Assembly: GCA_021904315.1 (NCBI GenBank)
Contig: CM038918.1
Coordinates: 16,631,349-16,695,348, forward strand
Direction of reading: 5' to 3'
Source of the DNA: Sphagnum magellanicum
Taxonomy: Eukaryota > Streptophyta > Sphagnopsida > Sphagnales > Sphagnaceae
DNA length: 64,000 nt
This document shows positions 37,303-47,910 of this stretch, piece after piece; positions within the stretch are counted from its first letter, which is position 1; each line of letters starts with the position of its first letter. The notes beneath the pieces were generated by a model. The model did not search any database, was not told where the DNA came from, and saw nothing but the letters and a program-made list of their open reading frames with translations. The position numbers were made by a program, and so were the translations under genes.

Positions 37303-39823
37303 TCAAGAGAAAAGTCTGCTTGTCTTTTTTGATCCCACTTCTGGAGAATGGTGAGATTGTTGGCGCAATAGAACAGGGCGGTCTGAAGGTAACACACACT
37401 GATTGGCACGAAAAGTTGCAGGTACCAATTGACTAACAATCAATCCTTCAAACCTTTTAGCCCCAGGCCCAGGACGAAGGATGGCTGTATCTCCAATCAC
37501 TGAACAACGGTCTTCATCAGGACTGGTTCCAATACACCAACCACCTGGAGTAAATCTCCCAGGTTGTCTCCCAAGCAGCTGCTTGTCTATAACATCAAGC
37601 ACTGGATCATCTTTCCTAAATTTGCGTGCAAAGGCTGCGCCACTTTGGGTCATGTTGCGGAAATGTGTGAGGGTCAGAGACAGGGGATGTTGCCTCGGAG
37701 GGGTGTGCCATGCAATGTAATGCAGGTCATGATTCACTGTAGTGTTGTGGTACTGCTCACTATTGCATATCACTGTATGGAAATATCCTTCTGGTGAAGA
37801 TACAAAGTTGGTATAATACATGAGAAGTGTGCGAGGCAAGTTGTCCCAACCCATGATGCAATACTGTATGAATGACCGTGACATTACTGTCCATGCTGAC
37901 CCTGCAACTCAGCAAATCAATTCAAAGTTATGCTTTTAATGGGTGTTTAGAGGAAAATCACAAGAAATGGTTCAACTCAAGAGACCATGCACTTTGAAGG
38001 CCATTATTTGGAGCTCAATCGATTTTCTGGTTCATTATCTCTAACTTTTCACAATCTTTCTTATTTCACTCATTTCTGGTTCTCAGCTCTGCAGCCTAGT
38101 GAAGGAGATTTATCAAGGATATTACTTTCCAGTCCATTCAAAACACTCATTAGAGCCACTTCTACCACCATCCAGGGAAAGGAGATCATGTTCACATCCA
38201 ATTGAGGCCTAACATCACATTCTGGATCATAACATTTAAGATTCTACTAATTTCATTCCTGACATGGACACATGTGATTCAGAGTTGCACTCCCAATGAT
38301 AAAGATGGAAGGGACAGAAAAGAACACCACCCAGACCTACCTTGGAAAAGACGAAAGGATGTAGGAAGGGATCGTCTCTGACTGATGTAAAAGATGTCAC
38401 TCTTCTTGCCCACATACAAACCTGGGTCAATGATGATGGGCTTGGCCCTATAATACCTGCAAAATCCCAACCTCATGGTCAATGTAGGCGATAATAGCCT
38501 TCTAATGCTGTGAGCCCAAAGCTACCTGCAAAGAAAACATAGAGAGATCTCTCTTGCTCATCAACAAAGCAACAGTTACGAGAAGAATGAACTGAAATTT
38601 ATCAGACTGTAGTCAAGAAACCTTTGGGCTTAAGAAAAAACTCACTCTTTCCAGCCAATAGCACTTGTATGCTCCATGAAGTTCAGTTCTCGAGGCAAAT
38701 ATGAGAGGACATGCAGAAGATCTGCAGTGCACATCAGCCCCAATATCCCTCAAGTTGTGTTTTGTTGGCAACAAAATCAATTCTTGGCCAGCAATTGATA
38801 AATGGGTGAATTCAACCCTCATATATGTTTCTTGAGATGCTGTCCACAGTTTGTCCATCAATGCAAAGGAAGATCTGGATTACTCTAAAGTCTACATAAA
38901 CTTAGCTATAAACAGTCCACTCTTAAGAGGGCTGGGTGCACTAACAGAGTCTTTGTCTCTTGAGTGTCCATGAGCTGAATGGATCTGTTGGTCTAGAGTT
39001 GAAGTCCACTTCAAAGATTTGCAGTTTCAGACTGAAATCACCATAATGTTATGTTGTGGAATGAGCAACTTTTTGGGAAAATGCAAAGAAAATCTGCAAA
39101 TCAAAACTAATAGAAAGAAGCAAGGGAGGAATTGAATGACAGAGAGAGGTCTAGAGGAGGCAAACCATCTTGAGTGATAAGGGGATAATCGGCAGCGCTG
39201 AGATTGATGAACCAGTCCCAGTCCTTCCTTGACTTGAGGAGAATTGCAGCTCCATGGAGTGTAGTTGACACCATAGTAGGCCCTCTGTAAGTGACAAGGT
39301 TGGATTTTGCTATCACCAGGACATTTCCTACCTCAATGAAGACGGGCTCAGAACGCACGTATCTAGCCAGCTCCAATCTCTCGCGTGGTTGAGCATCAAG
39401 ATCAAGGTGCAGAATGTACACGTTTCTGGGATGGTACAATGCTTGCAACGTTCTCCGCATCTGCTCATAATCGCCTTTGCTGCCAGAGATCATGTAAGCC
39501 AGCCTTGGAAGAGGTGCCGGTTGTTGCACCGGACTCTTCTCGTCCTGCACACTTCTCTGCTGCTGCTCTACAGGCATGTCTTCAGCGAACAAAGGGCGTT
39601 GTTCGAGAGTCTGACGAAACGCGAGGAAGGAGGAGGAGCCTGATGACGAAGAAGGCCTTACGGTCAACGTAGCTACCAAAAACAGGATCACTGATACTAA
39701 TGAACTTGCAACAAGCGGAATCCGCCATTTCCTCTCAACGGTCGCAAAGCCGAACAGCTGCATGTCCATCGCCGGGGTCCTCATTGCCACCCCTGCCTGA
39801 ATCATTCGACGCTCCTCGTGCAA
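37303..39823 (-). CDS. GT14-family glycosyltransferase (Branch domain, GlcAT14-like)
   Basis: Coding exons on the minus strand: 39823-39166, 38721-38646, 38456-38341 and 37901-37303, giving 482 residues from the first ATG. In-frame ATGs at 39784 and 39763 (before QLFGFATVERKWR) are alternative starts. A type II membrane anchor lies at about residues 35-55 (IPLVASSLVSVILFLVATL), then a serine-rich stem. The Branch domain begins near residue 108: LAYMISGSKGD, WFINLSAADYPLITQD, LSYLPRELNFMEHTS, KPIIIDPGLY, SRSFIQYCIMGWDNLPRTLL, GGWCIGTSPDEDRCSVIGD and LRPGPGAKRFEGL. Characterised plant GT14 members are Golgi enzymes that add glucuronic acid to arabinogalactan-protein glycans; exact specificity cannot be read from sequence. 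About 30 residues after the usual FR..QC end look like a C-terminal extension. Confidence 0.92.
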
Positions 39824-40587
39824 GGATATATTCTATGGTGTCTCTCTCAAGTCAAGGGTTGCGGCCCTGAACAGCACCATTTCGAGATAAAAACAGGAAA
39901 CCCTCCGCAGATCCTCGTTGACGCACAAATGCTCTGAGAATACACAAGGAGACTGACAAGTACCTAACTCCAAAAGGCACAAAAGAAAAAACCGATTTCA
40001 GCAGTTTGCTATCAGAGACAACCATTCGGATCAAGACTGTAAAAATGTATGACACGAAAACCGTCTGCAGAGCTCTGCTGCTTGACCATCAATCGCATCA
40101 AAAGACAGAGAGAAAGCAAAATCACCTGCGTCTATCTCACGGCCATCAGGTCCAGAGCGGACACCGAAGAAAATGAGAAGCTGCTTGAAATCAGGTCAGA
40201 CAGAATGCGCCCCAAAATGATGGATGCGGCGAACATCAGAGCCAACCAGTTCTTGCATTCTGCCGCTAGTGTGTAGATAACAGTGATTATCGTCGAGAAA
40301 CGGAAGACGACGAACAAGCAAAGCGCTGTGCGCAACACGAGATGCAACGAACAGGAGAGGCGACAAAAAAACACTCTTCCGCATTAAGTACTATTGCGGA
40401 AGCTTTTTCGCTAAGCTTTATCAACCCCAAGTCCCAATCGAGATGCCGAAAACAAGCAGGCCGCCATCCCCACCCGGAGAGCGTGAACCGACGTCCACCA
40501 GCGCACCGTGAAAGAGGTGGATGATAACTGGTCAGTTTACAGTTTCCTGTTGGGTTTCAGTTCCCTAGCTAACCATGGTGGCTACCG
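39824..40587 (-). promoter_or_regulatory. 5' leader and promoter region of the GT14 gene
   Basis: The sequence keeps genic composition up to about 40.5 kb, then turns into a MITE and AT-rich DNA, so the transcription start is likely within this interval. I see no conserved frame or clear core-promoter motif. Confidence 0.4.
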
Positions 40588-40799
40588 TATCCCCAGCGGT
40601 GCTCAGTATGGGACCCTGCAAATATATTTTTCAGATCTGCTAAGTGTACAGCTCTTTGCTGCGGGTTTTACCAGCCTCAGCAAACTGAGCAAATATGTAG
40701 GAGAAAAACTATTTGCCTGAGACAAATCCACATATGTTGATTTTTTTTTCATCCAATTTTAATGTGCAGGGTCACAAACTGAGCATTGGTGAGGGATTA
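40588..40799. mobile_element. MITE-like element, copy B
   Basis: The left end reads TCCCCAGCGGTGCTCAGTAT and the reverse complement of the right end reads ATCCCTCACCAATGCTCAGT, both continuing into a G.GACCCTGCA word. The left end is nearly the same as the ends of copy A at 10.9-11.3 kb, including the following TGCAAA.ATA.TTTTT. About 210 bases, no coding capacity, located in the GT14 promoter flank. Confidence 0.6.
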
Positions 40800-42290
40800 A
40801 ATTTTACTACCTGCTAACAACCCACAAGGCTGCTCGTCTCTACCTTAGTAGAGTAAAAACAGTCTTGACTTATCTATAAACCATCTATTTAGTTAATAAA
40901 CAGTTACTTGCCTACCTACCTACCTATTTGCCTATGTTTAGGACTTCTTTTTAATAGAGACTGGGTTACCAAGGTGAACCCAGATACTAACTCATCAGTG
41001 GTGGTCACCCATAATTAAGTGATTGCATGCATCTAGTGGATTGTGCATTGGTGGGTGTTGGTTCAGTCTGGCCCACCCTGCCCCAATGTCTCAAGAAAAT
41101 AATCAATGCAATACTTACTCCAATGGGAGATGCTAAATGCACCTAACAAGGCCCTATCTGCACACTTTCTTTCAGGCTTCTCTTTTTTGCACCTGCGGTT
41201 CTACTTGTTCTTTCATGTTTTGAAAAATGATTTTTATTTGTGTGTTCTATTTGTTTTGCATGTTTTGGAAATGATTTTTTTGTTTTTTGTGTTCTATTTG
41301 TTTTGCATGTTTTGGATTTTAATTTTTTTTGGTGTGTTTTTATTTTTGCATGTTTTGGAATTTTTTTTTAATTTTTATGTTCTACTTGTTTTGCATGTTT
41401 TTGAAAATGATTCTTATTTTTGTGTTTTACTTGTCTTGCATGTTTTCGAAAATGATTTTGAAAATGATTCTTATTTTTGTTTTTTACTTGTTTTGCATGT
41501 TTTGGAAAATGATTTTTATTTGTGTGTTCTGCATGTTTTCATGTTTTGAAAAATGATTTTTATTTTTGTGTTATGCATGTTAGTTGTCGCACACCAATTT
41601 CAAACCCATCACCTTTCAAAAGACAGTAAAAATGTATACCACCCAACAACATAGATTTCAGCTTTGAACAATTGCAACATTATTCTTTTTTTAACATAAA
41701 AACATGGTCAAACCTTGCAACAAAATCAAGTAGCTTTGTGTAGGGTTGAGCATTATTGACCATTTTTTTGCATCAAATAGAACTTGCTAAGGGTGTTTAA
41801 AACTTCTTACTCAAACTATGGTATTCAAAATCTAGCTCCTCATTTGTGTCGTTTCTCAAAATTTTGAGGATTTTCCATTTGTCTTAACTCTCCAAGATAT
41901 TTCATTGTTTCTTAAAATAAACTTCCAATTTTCAACCCAAAAATTTTCAATGTATATTTGAATCTTATGGCAACTAACCTATTGGAATTTAAATCATAAA
42001 TTTGAAAGTCATACATAATTTAGGTTTTAATTTAGTTCCACAAATCTTATTATTTACCTTCCACTCAAGGTTGGGGTACACACCATATTAGGAGGTCCTT
42101 CATATTATAAATATATGATGTTGCTTATTGCCTTTTTGACCCCAACTACATAACAAAATAAGATTTCTAAAACATTATTTAAAAAACATATGATTGGTTA
42201 TGAAAATGAACAAATTTTGATTGTTTTGTTAGGTGTTGTGCATATATAGGGTTAGATTCAAATATCAAAAATAAATTAATAAATGGATAT
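40800..42290. other. AT-rich intergenic DNA with a minisatellite
   Basis: A degenerate minisatellite occupies 41205-41582 (listed separately). A short CCTA run lies at about 40.91-40.93 kb. No gene is supported; the 147-codon plus-strand frame over the minisatellite is repeat-driven (F/L/C-rich). Confidence 0.7.
41205..41582 (+). repeat. degenerate minisatellite, unit about 45-60 bp
   Basis: The words TTTGCATGTTTTGGAAAATG, ATTTTTATTTTTGTG and TTCTATTTGTTTTGCATG recur about seven times in direct orientation with substitutions and length changes. One unit carries an extra internal copy of AAAATGATT. Confidence 0.85.
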
Positions 42291-42800
42291 TTTTTTGCTA
42301 ATATAATAATATTACTTATGTTAGGTTACTTTCAATTATTCTAAGGTTATTTTTCATTCTTCTAAGTTATTTCAACCTACATTACTTTTGGTTATTTTAG
42401 GTTATTTCACCTTAAGTTATTTTTTACCATTGTAAGTTATTTTTTGTTATTATATGTTATTTTGACTATTTTAGGTTATATTACCATGTGTTATTTATGG
42501 CTATTCTATTGGTGGCTATTGTTGGTTATTTTATTAGTGGCTATTTGGTGGTTATTAATGGATATTTTATTAATGGTTATTGGTAGTTATTCTATTAGTG
42601 CCTATTAATGGTTATTAGTGACTATTCTATTTATGACTATTAATAATTAATATATTGATGGTTAAATTACCATAAGCTATTGGTGGCTATTGATGGTTAT
42701 TGATGGTTATTTTATTGGTGCATATTAGTGGTTATTTTATTAATGGCCATTAATGGATATTGTATCGGTGGCTATTTTTTGTTATTTCAGGTTATATTAT
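42290..42800. repeat. degenerate GGTTATT/GGCTATT array
   Basis: About 500 bases are made of variants of GGTTATT, GGCTATT and TTATTAGTGGTTATT with drifting spacing. No precise unit is maintained. It lies just inside the third CACTA-type terminus at 43224. Confidence 0.85.
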
Positions 42801-42959
42801 AAGCCTAAACCCACCACCCCATAAGGTGATTTTCTTAAACAACATATTTGTAATGAACATGATTTTGGACCAACATATTGTAATCAATTTTCATGAAATG
42901 TTTTTCAACATGCATATTGTATTAAATGAACTTGAATTGTTTTAACATTATTTACATAA

Positions 42960-43224
42960 ATAGGTAGGTTGTAGGTAAGGTAGCCTAATAAATAGGAGGT
43001 ACCCATTAATAAATGCATGTACTTCCCATTTGCCTAAAACCCATTGGCCATTTTGACTAGGGTTATTTAAAATGACTAGATGTATTGGTCAAATAAATCA
43101 ATTTAATTAACTTGATTAATAATAAAAAATGTTTCAAGCCTCTAATCAAATTGAACATGTCCATTAATACAAAAAGGACTAGTTACTCAACAAACCATTT
43201 GAAAAACCAAGAATTATAATAGTG
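42960..43224 (-). mobile_element. terminal part of a third CACTA-type element
   Basis: Read on the minus strand from 43224, the sequence begins CACTATTATAATTCTTGG and continues TTTTTCAAATGG. It stays alignable with the left end of copy 1 for over 100 bases, for example TATTAATGGACATGT versus TATTAATGAACATGT. A TAGGTAGG run lies inward at about 42.96 kb. I could not find the opposite terminus below 42.9 kb, so the element may be truncated or its end too diverged to see. Confidence 0.55.
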
Positions 43225-45661
43225 TCATAAAACAAATGTAATTTGGGCTTTCTATTTATGCACGAACAAAATAAAATATTTGATGTGATTGTAATCTAAA
43301 TGATGAGGTGTATTTCCCACCCAAATTCAAATATTACCAAGGGGTTTGTAACAAGCTTTACTAATAACACACAAAATAGGAAGGGAATTGTTTGTATATA
43401 ATCCCTCCCATGATACACCAATATGAAAAAAATCATGTTACACAAACATTTTAGTTTTTTTAATGAACAACAAGGAATGTGACAATTTGATTAAAGATGG
43501 GGATTCATAAGGTTGACAAAATCGTAAAAAAAAGAAGAAGAAAAAAGTTGTTGTACCATTAATAATAACGCATTAATTTGGAATGAAGGTTAGTTATGAA
43601 AAAAGGCCCATGCACAACTTTGGTTTATAGAAGATTTGGTTTTTTTAATTACAAAGGGTTATGAACCCTTCTCCATGGGTGTAACATCTTATTATGCACA
43701 AGCCCAATAATGCGAGGTTTCCAAATTGTAAGCAATTAGTGGAAGAATGTGTTCATGCCATGTTATACAAAAACATGGATATTTAGGTTACATGCCCTAT
43801 CTATATGTGCCACAATTGGTGTCACACATGATTTGCACTTTCTTTCCTCCTTCAAAATAACCCACAAATAACTTTTCAAACCAATTTTCATTCCTTTGCT
43901 TGGGTTTTTGAAAGAAAAACATTGTTACCACTTCCTTGTGAGCCCCCCACAAAACATATCAAAATAAACCCTTGCCAAAATCTTAATAATATATAAGTTT
44001 TCATTAGATTTTGATTGCATAATGTATTTTATTCCTCACCATTGACAATGCACCAAATCATATTTAGACTTCCAAATTATGAAACTTTGAAAACCTTAAA
44101 TTTTCTTTACATAAACCACATTAATTAAAAATTACCTCAATACTTGTTGTTATTAGTAAAAGGGTATGACTAAAATGATTGAATCAATGGTTGGGTGCTA
44201 GCAAAATAAAGTTAACAATTTATGCACCTTGTCATAAAAAAAACAAATAACCATAAATAAGTTTTAATGTATTGAAATTTAAAATGTTTTTTAATGTAAT
44301 AATCAAAATGAGGATCTATCTTTTAATTTTATTACAATGATGTTATTAATCACATATTTAATAAACATTCAAATAGATTTTTTTTTAATAACCATAATTT
44401 TCCCCTACTTTTTAGGTTGTCCAAACTTGTAGGTGAAAGTAGATGAATTATTAAATATTCTCCATTTTCAACATAATGTAGCTTTAAAATATATTTGTAA
44501 ATTCTTAACATTTAAATATTATAGTAGAATACATCAAACTTCTATTGGAAAAGTATATTTAAACTCAAGTTGACCAATAATTTTGAAACATATTTATTAT
44601 CTACTTTTATTTTGCCAAAGTTTTTCAAATTTTGTAATCACCTCACTATAAACTCAAAGAAAGGCGCCATGATTTTATTATGTTATTCTAAATTATTTTC
44701 AATCTATTTGCTTCTACTTGTGTCAACAACTAGACCATTTATTTACTGTTTTTTTTCAACAACTTTTTTTGTTTTCATTTGGCTTCATGTTATTAGGGAT
44801 TGAAAATATTGAATGAATGGTTTCATGTGTACTGGGTAAATGTTGAATGAATGATTGTCAAGTTTCTTTTTACACAAAAACTATCATTGTTGGAATTTTA
44901 TAATCTTCAACTAAGTTTGGTTTGATGTTTAAACCTTAATACTCAATGTGTTGTTGAGAGGTTAGGGATTGAAAATATTGAATGAATGGTTTTCAAATTT
45001 TTTTTAAAAATAAATTGATTTTGTTCCCCATGGATTTGTAAATTTTTCAATTAAGTTTTGTATTAATATTATTTCAATATTGATGATGTTTAAACCCAAA
45101 TCCATTGTTGTTGTTGTTGTTGAAAGGTGCTTGCACTTTTTAAAAATTAAATGAATGGTTTCATGCTAAATGGGACTAAAAATATTACATTGAGTGAATG
45201 AATTCATGTTTTCATCACAATTGAATCTACTTTTGAAAGGTTAGGGATTGAAAATATCAAAAAATCATCATAAAAGTCTTGTCAAAATTTTCATGTAGGT
45301 CATCATTGTTTAATACAAATATGGATTATTATGTAAAGTCATATTGTGAGATAGTGCACCAAGAAGGTAAAAAGGATTTCAACCATGCTCCAATTTACAC
45401 AACAAACTAATGTGCCCCCAAAGGTTTGCCACTTGAGGTATCAAAATAAATCTTTAAATACAATGTGTTGTGAAAGGTTTAAGAACCTTAGGCATGTTCC
45501 TTAGGTCTTCACACTTGGGGTTAAAGGGGCGTGCAAAAGTTATAGGATGGAAGTAGGACAAGCTACTCAAATTGAGTTCACAAACATGTGAAATGCATAA
45601 GCCCAAAAAAAGTAAATAGTTTGTGTAATATTTGGAATCAAATTGAGTCACAAATTCATCT
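43225..45661. other. AT-rich intergenic DNA
   Basis: No gene is supported. Degenerate repeats of GGGATTGAAAATATTGAATG are present at 44.79-45.26 kb. Scattered open frames are under 80 codons and lack recognisable features. Confidence 0.7.
44785..45260 (+). repeat. interspersed degenerate repeat, GATTGAAAATATTGAATGAA word
   Basis: GGGATTGAAAATATTGAATG occurs at about 44797 and 44965, with weaker copies near 45145 and 45245. In each case it is followed by AATGGTTTCATG-like or related words, suggesting an old unit of roughly 150-180 bases. Confidence 0.65.
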
Positions 45662-46019
45662 CATTACAAGAATGCATGGCTTTTCAAGCAGTCCAACTTG
45701 ATTGCTAGGTCCATTTTGACTAAAGGCCCCTAATGGCTAAAGTGACATGTTTCTTTTGATTGGTTTATTTCATTAAAATTACCTTTTTGACTATTTGGTC
45801 AATGTGACATTTAGTCAAATATGACCAAAAGTGAACCTTTTCAGTCAAAATGGACATGGGTGTAATCAAATGAGACATATTGTCAATTAATACTTATAGT
45901 CAAACAAGACAATATGTGTGCACCTTTAGTATAAAAAAACAAAGGTGTAATCAAATGAGATATGGAGCCAAATGGGACATGTATAACCATAAATTTTGGA
46001 AAATAGAATATCACATATA

Positions 46020-47530
46020 AGTGTTTACAAGTTGTAGGTAAGTCACAGATAGATAGGTAATTAGGAGATAGGAAATGAAAGTAGGGAAGGTAGGTAAAAG
46101 GGTAGGTAAATAAATGATAGGCTTAGATTAGCATAGGTACATCTATGTGAGCCTACATGAACCTAGGTTATATTTTAGGTGAGCCTATGTTAGCTTAAGT
46201 AGGCCTTGGTTTGCATAGATTTGGTAGTTAGGTGATGTAAAGGTTATGGTGTAGGTTATGTAAGGCCAATGTATGTAAGGCTATATAATTAGGGCTTATC
46301 TAGGCCTACATAACATTTACAAGGCCTACATAGCTCATATTTAAGCCTACATAACCTTTCCATAAGCCTACAATATAACCCCTATATAGCTCTTACATAG
46401 GCCTACATAACCTTGCATAGCCTAAATAGCCATGCCCTACTTAACCACTATAAAGGCCCCTATGTAAGCCTAGTTAGGTAGCTATTACATAGACTTTACC
46501 TAGGCCTACATAGTTTGCATAATCCCTATATAGCCCTACATAACTTTTACCTATGCCTAAACACAACCCTACATATCCTTACATTGCCCCTACATGTACT
46601 TCTTACCTAGTCTTACATAGCCTAACATAGCCCTTACTTAGACTCTACCTAGGCTTATGTAGCCTACATAACCCCTAAATAATTCTACATAGCTCTTATT
46701 AATTATGCTTAAACATCACCCCTACATATCCCTACATAACCCCTAAGTAGCCCTAAGTAGCCCAAAAACATAAATACTTCCTACTTAAGTCAACATATAT
46801 AGCCTAACATAACCCATACTTAGACCTTACCTAGGCCTACATAGTCTTATATAGCCCCTAAATAGGCATAGGAAACCCATACATGCCTCCTACCTAGGTC
46901 TACATAGCCTAACATAACCCTTACTTGGACCTTACCTAGGCCTACATAGCCTACATAATCCTTACATAACCATACACCAACATATATAGCCTAATATAAC
47001 CCCTATTTAGACCCTACATAGGCTTACATGGCCTTACATAGCCACTAAATAGGCCTAGGAAGCCCATACATACTTCCTACCTAGTTTGACATAGCCCTTA
47101 TTTAACCCTACCTAGGCCTATATAGCTTAAGATAGCCCTTATTTGGACCCTACTTAGGCTTGCATAACCTATATAATCCTTACATAACCCACCAATATAA
47201 CCCTTACTTATGCCTAGACATAACCCTTACATAGCCAACATAACCCCTACATAGCCTTACGTAGCCCCTAGAAGTAGGCCTAGGATGCCATACATACCTT
47301 TTACCTAGGCCCTACCCAAATCTACATCTAGTTGGTACATAATTTAGTAAAATAGCTTAACAACATAGCATAGCCTAGGTTAATACTTATGCATAGGCTA
47401 ATATATTATGTAGTTCGTGTTGATATAGGTTATAGTCTAGGCTAATTAGTATAAAGTACATAGGATAGGTAGCTTAGCCTCGGTATCCTAGTTAGTATGT
47501 TTGACATTTTTACCTTCCTATGTCCCCATC
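46020..47530. repeat. long degenerate CCTACATAGC array
   Basis: After about 240 bases of TAGGTAGG-type sequence, roughly 1.2 kb consists of variants of CCTACATAGCC, CCTACATAACCCC and TTACCTAGGCCTACATAG. Higher-order repeats with ACCTAGGCCTACATAGCCTA recur irregularly. It forms most of the core of CACTA copy 2. Confidence 0.9.
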
Positions 47531-47611
47531 TATCCTCCTATCTACCTTTGTAAGTAGTGTAAAAGAAATTGAATGTGTTTATTACAATATGTTCACAAAC
47601 ATTTTCAGCTT

Positions 47612-47690
47612 ATGAAGGTGGTGGTGCAATGGTAAGGACTTGACTCCTCAAAGTGGAGGTGAGGAGTTCAAATCCCCACACTTCCAATTT
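47612..47690 (+). other. tRNA-like module (pol III box A/B), copy 2
   Basis: TGGTGCAATGG (47622-47632) matches the A-box consensus fully, and GTTCAAATCC (47666-47675) matches the B box. Flanking GAAGGTG and CACACTTCC could form a partial acceptor stem. The anticodon arm is not convincing, so I call it tRNA-derived rather than a functional tRNA gene. It may still bind TFIIIC. Confidence 0.65.
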
Positions 47691-47739
47691 AGGCCACTAC
47701 CTTAGTTAGGTGACCTAGCTAATTATTCAAGTGGGTGGC

Positions 47740-47910
47740 CTAGCTACCTAGCCTAGGTAGTTAGGTTGTAACTAAGTAGGTTTCTTAATAGTATGAAATA
47801 ATTTAAAATTAAAACTATTCATTATTTATTAGGGTAGGTAGGTAGGTTAGTAGGTAGGGTAATTAATTAGTTCAAAGGTAGTTAAGTGGGTAGGTGGGGA
47901 GGTAGGTAAA
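47740..47910. repeat. TAGG-type array right of tRNA-like module copy 2
   Basis: GGTAGGTAGGTTAGTAGGTAGG and similar words follow the tRNA-like module, opposite in orientation to the main CCTA array on its left, as in CACTA copy 1. Confidence 0.8.

Noticed and set aside
47612-47690. Functional tRNA gene
   Set aside because: A and B boxes are present but the acceptor and anticodon arms do not form a credible cloverleaf.
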